From the NCBI GenBank assembly GCA_029204225.1, contig CM055103.1:279882-343881 (forward strand): DNA of 64,000 bases. The letters are read 5' to 3'. The translations under genes and the position numbers were made by a program. Source of the DNA: Diphasiastrum complanatum. Lineage: Eukaryota > Streptophyta > Lycopodiopsida > Lycopodiales > Lycopodiaceae. Under the pieces are notes generated by a model, which was given only the letters and a program-made list of their open reading frames with translations, had not been told where the DNA came from and did not search any database. Shown here piece by piece: positions 1 through 12,563 of the stretch (positions are counted from its first letter, which is position 1; each line of letters starts with the position of its first letter).

Positions 1-131
1 AGATTACCCATCAAGATCTACTTACAAACTCTTGGCACTAAGAGATTTACACTATCAATCAATACATCACATAGCAAGATGATTGAAAGACAACATCAAA
101 TCAAGAGCTCCTCTCCACGAGGTAGAGGCTT

Positions 132-881
132 CTAGTGCCACAATTCAGCCAACCCCAATGATTGTGATGTAGAAGCAACAAGACACATAGAGGGAATTCG
201 TCGCCCATAGGTATCCATAATGAATAAGCCAGCATGCATTGTTCCCGAAACAATAATCAAGAGTGATCTTTTAAGATCCTTGACAAGACACTTATCTTCT
301 TTGAACTCAACAACTAGTCCTTGCTTCAACATAGTTGAAACCGAAAGAAAATTCTTCTTGATTTCCGGAACATAAAGCACATTCTTAATGTACTTTTCTT
401 CACCATTAGGCAGAATGATGGCTACTATTCCAATTCCATGAATAGAATAAGATGCGTCATCCGCACATTGTACCTTACTTCCATTTTGCACTTTCACTAA
501 TTTAGTGAATGCTTCTTTGCGAGAAGTCATATGATGAGTAGCACCACTATCAATCACCCATTCAATGGGCTGAAAATCAGCAACTTGCAAAATAGAACCT
601 GAATTCCTCATAGATGTAGAAGTACTAGTAGAAGCAATATTAGACACAAAAGCATAGTCTTGGTTGAAGAGATCACCACTAGTTGCAAGCTCTTGCTCCA
701 AAGTAGAAAGTGAAGCACTAGTATCAATTCCTTCACTCGCCTCTTTCGCAAGCTTCTTCTTACAATCCTTGATGAAGTGCCCATACTTCTTGCAATAATG
801 GCACTTCTCTTTCTTCTTTTGAGTGTGACATCTTGACCTCCAATGGGCTTTTGCTGAGAATCTACAAATTTTCAGCCACAA
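132..881 (-). pseudogene. Copia gag C-terminus and protease fragment
   Basis: The 249-codon open frame contains a CCHC zinc knuckle (CHYCKKYGHFIKDC), which binds RNA in the nucleocapsid, then a retropepsin active site WVIDSGATHHMTS with the catalytic D-S-G. It ends with GLAELWH, where the integrase pre-domain of Copia polyproteins begins. The N-terminal gag domain is absent and the frame stops before the integrase HHCC domain. The listed methionine is unlikely to be a real start. Read as part of the defective Copia element above. Confidence 0.8.
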
Positions 882-1255
882 GTTGACCTAACCCTGAATA
901 GGGTTTGCTGAATTTTGGGCACCCTCCTACACAAATGCAATCTTGAAAACAAAAATAGCAAGATAAGGAGACACCACAACCAAAAATTTAGTAGATTTTT
1001 GGGCGCCCTCCTCCAAACAAACCTTGCTGAAAATTGGTTGCATAAAAATCAGATTTGAGATTCTGATTTTTGGGTGCCACAAATTGCTCCTACAAGATCT
1101 CTGATCGGCGCCCTCCTTCAACCTGAAAAGAGAGACAAAAGCTGATCCAAACTCCACTTGGAAAAATCAACAGGATGCTGAAATTTCACAACAAAAAGTA
1201 GAGAAGCTCCTCTTCTGGTAGGGCACCAACAAACAAGCTTGCTGCAGATCCGGTA

Positions 1256-1267
1256 GCTCTGATACCA
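1256..1267 (-). other. Primer-binding site, initiator Met tRNA type
   Basis: TGGTATCAGAGC on the minus strand is the usual plant Copia primer site complementary to the 3' end of initiator methionine tRNA. It starts immediately after the LTR. Confidence 0.85.
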
Positions 1268-1724
1268 TGTAGGAAAGCAAGAGTGAAGTCACCAAGATCT
1301 AGTTATCAATCAATCTCCACAAGAAACAAGAGAGAAGAGGCTGGGCGCCCAACTCTAAGAGAGAGAGAGAAAAAAAAAAAAACAGCAACAAGAGCAATGG
1401 AGAGCAATGCTTAGCCAAACTGTTTAAAATGGAATACACAATGAGCATCTAAGTACTCTACTTGGATGTGGCCAAATGCCACCAAACCCTAAGGTTAACC
1501 ACTTACTAAATGTAGGGCACCCCTAAAAGTCAAGATAGGGCCCCTAAACAAAATTAGACCTCTAAGGACCCACGAGTCAGTACATGACCAAAATTGGGTC
1601 CAACTGAACTTAAGACAAACTTAAGATGGCCTAAATAACTAAATATCCATGGTTACACAAATCTTGACCTTTTGGGTCAAAATTCCCTATGGATTAACTT
1701 TATCATAGTCATTTATTTCTAACA
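1268..1724 (-). repeat. 5' LTR of Copia element (457 bp)
   Basis: The segment starts TGTTAGAAATAAATG and ends CCTACA on the minus strand (TG...CA termini), and is directly followed by the primer site at 1256-1267. The first ~167 bp of the LTR recur at 61469-61635 with few differences, confirming it as a repeat family. Confidence 0.8.
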
Positions 1725-2850
<1,126 letters not shown>

Positions 2851-3261
2851 AGGAGCTTAAAGCTCAATCATCTATAAAACAATAACTACAAATACAATGC
2901 ATAAAGACGGCTGGCCCAGTCAGGATCCAATAGCCTGGAATCATATATCATGATGCCCATCAACATGGAAGAAATGGTGGATGGTATGCTATGAAGGTGT
3001 CATTAGATGTGCCCTGGACCTCTTTCGCCGGATAGGCTGTCGGTGTCATCTCTGCTGCCATGGCACTCTGGGCTGTGGTCTAATAGCTGGCTATCTCTCT
3101 GGCCGTCGACATGGTCTCTGATGCCGATGTACAAAGGAATCAAAAATCTCGGCCTCTCCGACACATACTAGTCGCATCTCTGATGTGTGAGCTGAAACAT
3201 AGTCTCTCCAAATCTACCAGTGAGGCATAGCCCTTCCATACCCGGGAAATAGCTGCGTGTC

Positions 3262-4453
3262 TCATGCTGAACGTAGGCCCGAGAATAGTACTCCTAGATA
3301 TGTATAGGAATCAACAACCTCTAGTGGATGACCATCCCATAGAAGCTCCTGCCGCATCATGAAAGGCCTAGAGGTGTTGAACACCATAACCTTAGTCTTG
3401 GCCACATTCACCGACAAACCCCACCATGTGCAGAAAGAAAGAAGAGCATCTAAGTGTCGCTGCAAACCCTCTCTCGTCCGTGAAAGCAAAACCACATCAT
3501 CAGCATAAAGGAGAATAGCAATAATGAGGTCGCCCAATGTACAACCCTCCCCTCCATCACTCCGTATAACATGCTCTAGCTTGTCAATGTAAAGACCAAA
3601 AAGTGTAGGAGAGAGTGGACATCCCTGTTTGACCCCAATAGTACTCATGGGGTCCCCGCCTTTATGGATAGGGGGAATGAGGTTTGTGGACCATGGAGAG
3701 GGAAAATCAGAGGTGACAGCTCGGTTGAATAGGATGGAGAGAAAGGGTGAGAGGATGTCGGGAGCATACTTTAGAAGTTCAGCCTCTAGCTCATCAATGT
3801 CTTTGGCTTTATGGGATTGGAGTCGTGTGATGGCCTTCTCTATAAGTTCGTTAGTGAATATGGCAGAAGTATCTGTGAGACAAGAGGTGGGAAGAGGAGG
3901 GGTATCTGGGATGGTGTACAATGATGTGGCATATGCGACCCAAGTGCTGAGGTCTGTGATCCGTGGTGGGGGTGACCGTGGAAGGAACCTATTCCAGAAT
4001 GAACCTGAGGAAGAACTAAAGAGGAGATCCATCAATTTCTTACCCTGACCAATCTCGTATGTGATTTTCTTTTTTTTTTTGTGGTTCTACGGTAGACACG
4101 AGATATGGTTTTGGTCATATGAGGAAGATGGGAGCGAGCATATATGAGGTTCTGATGTAGCTGGATGCATTCCTAATCATACAGGGGTTATAGGGTCTAT
4201 GACGTTGTTGGTCTTTGGGCTGTGGGGATGGAAAGGCAATGGAAGCTGCAGTATGGATGGTCTGGACAAGAAAGAGGGACTGCTCCTCTAAAGTATGCTC
4301 ATGTGGGAATTAGGTAAGGAGATCGGAGAGGGCTTCTCTGTACAGTGCTGTGTGATGTGAAGTGTAGCAGTAGGTGGGTTTAGCTGTAGGGATCGAAGAG
4401 AAAATAGGTGTGATGGGGAGATGACCGACAGAGAGTGAGAGATATGAATGATC

Positions 4454-4456
<3 letters not shown>
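3262..4456 (-). pseudogene. LINE copy B ORF2 fragment (endonuclease end and reverse transcriptase)
   Basis: From the 5' end: LSDHSYLS (end of the APE-type endonuclease), a linker with stops and a short poly-A interruption near 4070, then an open frame (4035-3262) with the reverse-transcriptase N-terminal region (NLIPPIHKGGDPM). This jumps directly to TIGVKQGCPLSPTLFGLYIDKL and a good catalytic LLYADDVVLLS. Against copy D about 125 residues of palm/fingers are missing at ~3645, although the frame is kept. After YTYLGVLFSG the frame is lost. Inactive. Confidence 0.8.

Positions 4457-4547
<91 letters not shown>
4457..4547 (-). repeat. (CT)n tract, tail of LINE copy C
   Basis: About 90 bp of pure AG on the plus strand. 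It separates the 3' end of copy C from the 5' end of copy B. Confidence 0.95.
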
Positions 4548-4550
<3 letters not shown>

Positions 4551-4620
4551 TATTAATATCTTTTCCATGCCAAAAGGCATATAAGACTAATGAAGTACAA
4601 GTCATGCATGTGATAACCAT
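4548..4620 (-). other. Conserved LINE 3' end with stem-loop (copy C)
   Basis: Minus strand: GTCTTATATGCC-TTTT-GGCATGGAAAAG, then ATATTAATAAAG and CT repeats. The ATGCC/GGCAT stem is perfect. Same architecture as 2776-2850, 12357-12420 and 17398-17456. Confidence 0.75.
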
Positions 4621-4849
4621 GGGAGCACATAAAGCGTCTCCGAAGCTGTAAAAAGAAAACATCTAAAAAAATAAAATAGACATAATAATCAAATGTATCC
4701 ACGTCAATATGTCAAGCCTGTGTTGATGCTGTAGAAAGATGTAATGTGAGCCGCAACATGAGAAAGCATTGGAGCCTGCTGGCATCGTCTATGAGCACGA
4801 GCATGTGTAATAGTACATCTCTGTGTGGAGTGTCTGGTGATCTTGGCAG

Positions 4850-5256
4850 CAATGTTTCATCAAAACGCGTTTCGAACAAAGAATTGCGTTTCAAACGTCC
4901 CATTCGAAATGGGCCCGTTTCGAAACTAAACGCCTCGTTCGAAACGGGCTCGTTCGAAACGCGTTTCTTACGTTCAAAACGCCTGTTAAAAAAAAGAAAT
5001 TTTTTTTTATTGATGAAAGTGACCATACACAGTTTTTCCTCTTGAAATTGCATTCTCGAGAGCATTCTCATGAAATTGGATGTATCTACTTGGTACTAGT
5101 CTTAAAATGACATGTCTAAACCCCAAAAAAACCCATAAAAACACATTAAAAAAAAAAACCCTAAATTTTTTTCCAGGTTCGAACTTGACCCTCCCGTTTC
5201 AAACGCGTTTCAAACCCGTTTCGAAACAACGTACAAAACGGACCCATGAAACATTG
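4850..5256. mobile_element. hAT-like MITE with 8-bp target duplication
   Basis: 407-bp element inside the 3' region of LINE copy C. Termini CAATGTTTCAT / ATGAAACATTG are perfect inverted repeats, continuing imperfectly as repeated CGTTTCGAAAC-type motifs. Flanks are CTTGGCAG (4842-4849) and CCTGGCAG (5257-5264), an 8-bp duplication with one mismatch, the size made by hAT transposases. No coding capacity. Confidence 0.7.
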
Positions 5257-5491
5257 CCTGGCAGTAACATGATGGTGAGAAGTACATTGTCTCTGATCTC
5301 TATGAGCATGTAAACGATTATCATCCTCATCATTGTCATAATCATCATCCTCAGACCCTGAGTCGCGTGATCTCTGCCTAGTATAACAATAAGTAATCAA
5401 TGGTTGAGAGGTAAAATTCTAGGATGTCTCGTATAGATCTCTCCGCAATATGAACATCTCACGTACCATCAGAGCAACACACTGTGGGCCC

Positions 5492-6514
5492 TCATAGGCT
5501 ATGAGAGAGTGTAGAGTGGTAGGCATGTCTCGAAACAAGCAGTGATATCTCCCCCTCATCTAGAGAGCATAACTGGCAAGTCCGCTCCTCTTTGGGAATA
5601 CCATGGAACCTCCCAATCTCGATAGCTAGCTGATGAGAAGACACCCTGAGCTGTCCTAGTGTATATTTGAGGCCATGTGAGAGTCCTGAATCCAAGTAGC
5701 ATGGCATGACTAGGGTCCCTGATGCGTCCAGCTCCAAAAATGGGTCCGATAGAAAGCTGTCTTAACCCTTACCTGGCTGTTCCAAGTACGCTCTAAGTAT
5801 GATCAGTAGAGAAATCGTCTGATGTACTGCTGGGTACTTGAAGGAAGCTCTGTGGTTAGATGCCTGAGAGAACCATGATAATCTATAGCCCTAATCATGA
5901 AGACACTGTGAGGAGGATAGTGCAATTTGTATGTATCGTCTGTCTATCTCTGATAATGTGTGTACTCTCTGAATATAGGTAATGAGCTGAAGAGCTACCG
6001 CGATCTGTATAGGAGGAACTGCAAACTCGGCCAGGAGAATCTCATGTGGAATAGAGGGCTTCGCTCAAATCAACCGAGCTAGCATGGTGGTCTGTAGTCG
6101 TGAAAGGCTGGCCCAATGTGAAGAGGGGAGACCTCTACACCATGCCTCTGCCGCATATAAAACTGTAGGGGTGACAATGGTGTCAAAGAGGCGACACTTA
6201 TTACGAGCATCTTGGATGGACTTCTGGAAAAAAAATCGCTCTAGCTGTACAAGGGAGGCATGTCCCTTCCCTAGTCGAGTGGTAGTGGCCTGTCTCATGC
6301 TAAAAGTAGGATTCGAGAAAAGGATCCCCAAGTACGTATTGGAAGGGACCACCTCTAGAATCTGTCCATCAAAAGTAAGCTCCTATTGCTGCATGAATGC
6401 TCGAGAAGTGTTGAAGACCATAACCTTGGTCTTCCCAATGTTTACCCCTAGGCCCCATATGGTGCAAAACTCCTGTTAACAGTCCAACTGTCGTTGTAGA
6501 CCCTCTCTGGTCGG
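5492..6514 (-). pseudogene. LINE copy C ORF2 C-terminal part
   Basis: Minus-strand readings include GKTKVMVFNTSRAFM and YLGILFSNPTFSMRQATTTRLGKG (RT thumb), then YAAEAWCRGLPSSHWASLSRLQTTML, and in a further open frame (5737-5492) SHQLAIEIGRFHGIP followed by TCQLCSLDEGE, like the C-terminal zinc-binding (zf-RVT) region of plant LINEs. Stops and frameshifts divide the frame. It matches copy D at 19150-19377. Inactive. Confidence 0.8.
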
Positions 6515-6972
6515 TGAGACCTATAAAGTCCTCAATCCAAAGATTCTATTCTAAGCATGCCAATCACAAGCAACACAAGGGAACCTGATGGTGGACAAAC
6601 CATCCCAACCAAACTTAGATCGAATGGATCTAGCCCCCAAGCTCTGGATCAATCACATAGAGAGGAATGAGGCATCACACCAGCAACATACGACTACCAA
6701 TCTCACAATCAAGGATCCACTACTGAGAGCCCAATAGGTGTACTTATACCCTCCAAGGCTCATGCACCACTAGTAGTGCATTGTGACACCTTACTGGACA
6801 CCTCTGCAGCCTATTTGGGCCACGTCATCCAGTTCCCCAATGACTCACTGATAGACCCATATACATCCACCATCAAGTGTTTTAGGCCTACAACCATTAA
6901 TTATGACCATGTACACATAAGGGCCCCAATTCCCCTATAGTCACAATTAACTTATGGGTTGTTGGTCTACCG
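6515..6972. mobile_element. Unidentified insertion in LINE copy C
   Basis: About 460 bp replaces the ~40-bp YADD-encoding segment present in copy D (compare 18940-18985). On the minus strand it contains a TATA-like GGGTATAAGTACACC and looks like an LTR or part of one, but I could not define TG/CA ends or a target duplication. Confidence 0.35.
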
Positions 6973-7252
6973 ATCCCTAGTGTGGACATGCCCTAGCACC
7001 ACTGCATGGTGTGTAATGACTCTCTCCAACACATCAATATATAGGCCAAAGAGGACTGGTGAGAGAGAGCAACCCTGCTTCACCCCAATAGTGTTCCAAA
7101 TGTGATCGGAAATACCATTGCTATGCCGAAAACATCCTAGGACATGCTCATAAAGTGCCATCACAGCAAGAATGATGTTAGTGGAGAAGCCAAGGTCTCA
7201 GAGTCTCTGGATGAGCAATGAACGAGGAACAGAATCAAAGGCTTTCCTAAAG
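6967..7252 (-). pseudogene. LINE copy C reverse-transcriptase palm fragment
   Basis: The minus strand encodes the end of the RT fingers/palm (MALYEHVLGCFRHSNGIS), then NTIGVKQGCSLSPVLFGLYIDVLERVIT, near-identical to copy D at 18750-18900. It stops where the foreign segment begins; the catalytic YADD segment is missing between this piece and 6514. Confidence 0.8.
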
Positions 7253-7285
7253 TCCCAAAAAAAAAAATAGCAAACAATAAATAGA

Positions 7286-7769
7286 AAAAAAATGAAATTG
7301 AAATCATTTGGTAATAGTTGGTATGAAATTTATGTATATTGTATCAAAAGTGGGCAAATGTAATTGACAATATTGTATCTCATATGATCTGTTGTTCAAA
7401 CTAGACCATGTTGTAATGAATATTAGGTGCAATTGAAAACAATAACAAAATCAATTTAGTGTTAATTTCCTACTGCGAAAGAGTATGGTTATCATCAGGT
7501 ATTTTTGACAATTTATTTAACTTCTGAGGTTTTTTGATATTTTCAAGAAAACAAATAAAGTTATAACTTACGTTCTTATCTGGCTTACTATTGCTCATGA
7601 AGTTGAGCGTTGCAGGACGTAGATAAAACATGAGAATTGAGTTGAAAACAACCACGATAGATTAATCACATTCATGTTTCTCTTGTATTTAGCTTAGGTG
7701 ATGCTTGGTTTTCTATGTGAAGGTCTTCTGATTTGATGCTTTGCTAATCTGTTACTGACACAAACTGCT
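7286..7769. other. No gene recognised
   Basis: AT-rich sequence with short open frames only. Nothing in it resembles a known domain or element. Confidence 0.5.
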
Positions 7770-9040
7770 CACAGAGTATACCTGGTTGCTATACCAATTG
7801 TCAATAGATTACCGATCCTCCTCTCAATTTATTGCATATCTCATTCAAATTCTAGTAAGTCTGAGCAAACTTTTTTACATTTGAGATTCCTTGTCCCTTT
7901 TGAATGATACAAGCACAATTTTTTTGCTAGTTACATCTGGTTTTGGGTCTTCCAATGCCATATGCAGTAATAAGCCAAGCCATTAGTATTCTACGTGATG
8001 AAAAGTCAAAAGTCAAGATACTAGATAAGCTATTTCATGAATTGTTTTGGGTACTCTTAGAAGTAGTATTAGATGTACATACTGCAAATAGACTAGAAAA
8101 ATTTTATATTTCTGTTTATAAATCCATTGGAATGCATGGGTACAACAGTTTAAAAGCTAAACCTACAAGTTTTTAAAAATATTGATATATAAATAGACGA
8201 CATAGAATTTAAATTGTGTGCTTTTAAGAATTTGTTTGTTTTGTACAAAAGGTCATGTAATTTTTTTTTTCCACTCTTACTTATACTTTACATGTGTTAT
8301 TTTTTATAAAACATCATGTAATATGAAATCCTAGATTGCCTTTGTTCATGTGATTTGCAAATAAAAAATAGAACTATTGCAAAAAATAATTTTCTTATAT
8401 GCATTTTTATAAAGATTGTTGTTGCATGGTTTTTAAAATTCAAAAAATTTTCTACAATTAAAAATGAGTATAATGAAATCTAGGATTTCATATTACATGG
8501 TGTTCTATAAGAAATGAAATAACACACGAAAAGTATAAGCAAGACTGGGAAAAAAAGATTACATGACCTTTTGTACAAAACAAACAAGTTCTTAAAATCA
8601 CACATTCTAAATTCTGTCGTCTTTTTAAAAATCAATATTTTCGAGAACTTGTTGGTTTGGCTTTTAAAGTGTTGTACCCATGCATTTCAATGGATTTATA
8701 AAAAGAAATATAAATTTTTTCTAGTCTATTTGCAGTATGTACATCTAATACTACTTCTAAGAGTACTCAAGAAAATTCAAGAAGTAACTTATCTAGTATC
8801 TTGACTCTTGACTTTTCATCACGTAGAATACTAATGGCTTGGCTTATTATTGCATATGGCATTGGAAGACCCAAAATCAGTGTAACTAGCAAAAAAATTG
8901 TGTTTGTATCATTCAAACGGGACAAGGAATCTTAAACGTAAGAAAGTTCGCTCAGTCCCACTGGAATTTCAATGAGATATGCAATAAATTGAGAGGAGGA
9001 TCGGTTATCTACTGACCGCTGGAACACAGGACAACTCTTT
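7770..9040. repeat. Large imperfect inverted repeat (foldback)
   Basis: The arms, about 7770-8337 and 8478-9040, are reverse complements with scattered mismatches, around a 140-bp spacer. Examples: GGGTCTTCCAATGCCATATG at 7946 and its complement near 8850; GAAATCCTAGATT at 8325 and its complement at 8478. The arms contain a short open frame (7943-8176, 77 codons, LPMPYAVISQAISILRDEKS...) and its mirror, which I do not recognise. It could be a foldback transposon or an inverted duplication of an exon-like segment. The transcript would form long double-stranded RNA. Confidence 0.75.
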
Positions 9041-9999
9041 ATCCACAACAAAATGAAGAACAAATTGCCCAAAGGGCCAGAAGAAAATATCACAGCGATT
9101 AGCCAGCAGTAGCAAGAGAGGTTTTTAAAAAGCAGGGGCATTGGGTATGCAGATCAGGCTTTCCTGCTCATTGTCCAGGCAGTTGGCAGACATGACATTG
9201 CACCTTTTTATTCTTGTACCCATATATACTACAATTTAAAGACAAACTACTCCACGCAAGTACTTTTGTAAAACCAGCAACTCAAGAAAGCAAGTCTACT
9301 GATGTTATGGTTCAAGATCTGCAGTAAACTTGAACGGCCCAGGTAGTATAATTGTAGCTAATCAACATAAGCTCTGAAAATTCATAGCTCTATGAAAATT
9401 GGCAACGTGTTGATGCAGCGTTGCGACGAAATAAGAGGCAAAACAGAATATGGAAGACTAGATAGAAACTTCATGAGTTATTATTCACATTCTCAGAAAT
9501 GGGTAGAAATTTGCCGGAATCTTCATCTGACCATATAAACAGAAAACTGGAACGTCTTTGTTATCTGATTATTCATATCATTTTATCAATGATATTATTT
9601 GCTTCACTTTTTTTTAGCACTCATACTCTTAAAATATTCTAACAAAAGCGAGTAGATTACAGTTCATGTGTAAATACAGTTTTTGTCATTTTAAATCTGG
9701 AGTACTAATTATAGTCGTCGTACCCGATTGGATTCTTGTGACGGTTAATTTGTTATTTACATCTGAATGTTTATGACAAAAATTAATAGTAGCAGGCCAT
9801 AAATCAGGACCTCAGCTTTTTCAATCCTAACCCAAATCATAGTAAAGTTCCTTCTCCTAATTGTAGCTGCAATTCTAATATATTCATCTACTTACGTACA
9901 TCATGAATAGCAAAGCATATGCCTAGCTCACAATTTCTGATCACTACCTACTTCTGGCTGTAGCTTGTAGTACTAACCTAGCACACAGCAGGCAGCAAG
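9041..9999. other. No gene recognised
   Basis: AT-rich, non-repetitive within the window, with no domain-bearing open frame. It may be the outer part of the unit that was duplicated in the inverted repeat. Confidence 0.4.
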
Positions 10000-10029
10000 A
10001 CTGGAATCAAACGAACATTGTAATTAAGA

Positions 10030-10315
10030 AAATTGTTTGTCCACCTCCGCTGCAGTCTGCTCCTCTTGCACGTTTGCTCCCAAAAACTACAACTGATCAC
10101 AGAATCAGAAGCACAGAAACGAGAATAAGCAAGCACCCACCTCCGCCGCAGTCTGCTCCTCTTGTACGGTTCCTCCAAAAAACTACAGTATCTGGTGTGA
10201 TCACAGAAATGAGAATAAAAGCAAGCGGCGCCCTCTGCTGCACTCTGCTCTCTTGCACGTTTGCTCGAAAAAAGTGTAGCAGCTGGTTTGATCAGAGAAT
10301 CATGCGGCAGTCATG
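10030..10315. repeat. Tandem repeat, ~100-bp unit, about three degenerate copies
   Basis: Each unit carries CACCTCCGCYGCAGTCTGCT then CCTCTTGYACG, an A-rich stretch, TGATCACAGAA and GAGAATAA.GCAAG. The copies begin near 10040, 10138 and 10228. The short open frames across them are not convincing genes. Confidence 0.65.
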
Positions 10316-11329
10316 AAACAGACCGTAAAATACGCGATAGAGATAATGGCACACAGAAAAACGCGTGAGAAAGTGATGGAACACACAGAACATTGCGCAA
10401 ACAATTTTGGAAATTAAAAAAAAATTAATCCCATATAATTAGATACGCGGTTCATTCTGCTCTCGGACACGTGGTTCGTTCTGCTCTCAGAAACAGCACA
10501 ACACGACCGTAGGCTAAAATTGTGAAGACTCTAAAGGATTGATATCCTTCTTTAGCAATAGTAGCATTAAGGTGAGATTGTTCGAAATATCAACTTCTAT
10601 TTGTTTCTCCTGACCTTCTAATGCATCTATATCCTCACTCGGAGATGACTCCTCAGAGGTGAATTTCCTCTTCATGATGATAGAATCAGATAGAATTTTT
10701 TTTAAGTCTAGAAATCACTCTGGAGAGTCTGAAGATAGAGTCAAATAACAAAAATCTAATCACACCAGATATCAAGATTCAGTAAAATTTTGAGAGTTTT
10801 GAGAGCGTTTAAGATAACAGGGGAGGACTTTTGAAAGTGGTGAAAGAACAGAAAATAAAATAAAAATAAAAAACATCCAAAGCTCCTCCTAGAAATTCAA
10901 AAAACTGCTCTGCTAGTGACGAATTTCTAAGTTCTAAGTGGGGGTATACATTAAAAAAATTCAAAAATTTCTAGATTTGCCCCAAAGTTGGCAGACATGT
11001 AGAGGGCAACTTTATAAGACATTGAGTTGCTGTGTTGGACTCGGATATAGCACCACGTGGCATCATATTATAGGCTTTAGAAGTTCCTATATGATGATAA
11101 ATAAATTGACAAAACTATTTAGAGGAACATAATATATTACTCATAATATCCTTTTGGCTCATGTTGATCCAGACATACCAAGACTCTAGGACAACAAAGA
11201 AGATGAGCGCAATGCGCATGACGGGAGAAGTGCCAAAAGGAAATGGTGTTTGTGGAAGAATGGATGAGAACATGTTCAAGGAAGTGAGCATGTAATGTAT
11301 TATGAATAACAAAAATATGCAAAAGTGGG
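10316..11329. other. Mostly featureless; one small minus-strand frame
   Basis: A short minus-strand frame (about 10674-10513) encodes an acidic peptide starting MKRKFTSEESSPSEDIDALE. It has no recognisable domain. The rest is AT-rich and carries no gene I can support. Confidence 0.3.
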
Positions 11330-12290
11330 TGGAAAAATATGAAGTTGCAAGAAAACAAAAGTATGACAATCGTGGACTCACTAAGAGAAAAGCGAATGGA
11401 GAGGAAATTTTACAAACAGAGTAGGAGTATATTTTTGGCTACGATCGTACGATATATAATTTTGAAATACACAAGCCCATTTAATACACATGTGCATTTG
11501 TATGAACACTTCCAAATTAAATACCAATTTACCTCTATCTTTTTTTTTGTCGTGCATCAAATTCAATGCTATATGGTCTCATGGTCGATACTTCCGAACT
11601 GAACAAATTGATCATCATAAGAATACGTGTGACTCTGAGATTAAGTCAAAAAATTTGCAAACTAATCGTTCTAGCATGCTAGATACACATGTAGTATCAT
11701 CACAGCTAGATTGTTGTGACATTATTCAGGATATTTTACAAGTAGATTATAGATTACTTAATTTTTTTATATTCGACATTAAATGGTTTAACGTGGTTTA
11801 TAATGGTCCGGTGCCACAATGCGACGCGATGCTAATGGGTTCTTTTACCATTAACTCTGCTAAAGTTTGGAGAGATGCACATGATACACTCATGTTTCTA
11901 GAACCGTGCGAGCAAGTTCACTTCTTTTTAAAATATTTAACGCTTTATTTAGAGTGTTTTTTATTGACATGTTTAGTATTAATAAGGGAATGAAAAAAGA
12001 TTTCACGATGTTTTGCAGGTGGTATTCTATCCAGATTGTTTGGAACCAGCATGGTGGTATGCTATTCAAATTGCTCCTCAGTAAGAATTTTTGTTGATAA
12101 AGACATTGAGAAAAGCATGCAACCTCCAAATGCGGATATAGATCTTGATTATGAGAGCATGTCGAATATAGATGTGATCGATCATAAGTTCCTATGACTA
12201 GTCGATATGATACAATGAATATGGAGGTAACTCTAGCGGCTGTTTTTTTAGAAAATGCATCATCATCCTCATAACTGTCGGATGGAGATT
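11330..12290 (+). pseudogene. CACTA (En/Spm) transposon protein fragment, DUF4216-like
   Basis: The plus-strand reading has the signature of the C-terminal DUF4216-type region that accompanies plant CACTA transposases: FRTEQIDHHKNTCDSEIKS, then IIQDILQVDYRLLNFFIFDIKWF, then after an intron QVVFYPDCLEPAWWYAIQIA. The intron 11915-12018 has a GTTCAC donor and a TTTTGCAG acceptor, and splicing joins EPCEQ to VVFYPD in frame. Upstream LQENKSMTIVDSLREKRMERK may belong to the same protein. Downstream is an acidic tail with stops. The DDE transposase and the element ends are not present nearby. A relic. Confidence 0.6.
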
Positions 12291-12356
12291 ATGTCGAGGA
12301 GTTAGACGAGGCAATTGGAGATGACCTATGGGCAGAGAGAGAAGAAGAAGAAGAAA

Positions 12357-12420
12357 GTTGTATTAACGTCTTTTCCATGCCCAAAGGCATATAAGACAAA
12401 AACAGTACATCCAAGTATGA
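12357..12420 (-). other. Conserved LINE 3' end with stem-loop (ORF1 element)
   Basis: Minus strand: GTCTTATATGCC-TTTG-GGCATGGAAAAG then ACGTTAATA, followed by CTT and CT repeats. Stem ATGCC/GGCAT. Fourth example of the shared 3' module in the window. Confidence 0.7.
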
Positions 12421-12563
12421 TGGAAACAAGACGGGACAGTACCGTCAACTAGATAAGAAGACTAAGCTAGCTAACCACTATGCAATAGTCCAAGAGTATA
12501 TGGTCCGAAAACGCAACCATTTACAAGGTCAACTGGATATTAAACTCAAACTCAAACTCAACT

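Larger units (their letters stand above)
1..1724 (-). mobile_element. Ty1/copia LTR retrotransposon, 5' portion
   Basis: On the minus strand this reads LTR (1724 to 1268), primer-binding site, untranslated leader, then gag zinc knuckle and protease (881 to 132), in Copia order. The element runs off the window start, so integrase, reverse transcriptase and the second LTR are not seen. Its LTR abuts the truncated end of LINE copy A at 1725, so the Copia probably inserted into that LINE. A fragment of the same LTR lies at 61469-61635. The gag-protease frame is open but lacks a clear start, and downstream of 132 the reading degrades. I infer a defective copy. Confidence 0.85.
4548..7285 (-). mobile_element. 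LINE copy C, interrupted
   Basis: Minus-strand LINE whose pieces, in order, are: palm fragment 7252-6967, a foreign insertion near 6972-6515, RT thumb and C-terminal region 6514-6060, zinc-binding C-terminus 5737-5492, a long 3' untranslated part interrupted by a hAT-like MITE (5256-4850), the conserved hairpin 4620-4548, and a (CT)n tail. Each piece is recognisable by comparison with copies A and D. The 5' boundary near 7285 is soft; this is the only copy here whose 5' end does not abut (CT)n. Confidence 0.75.
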
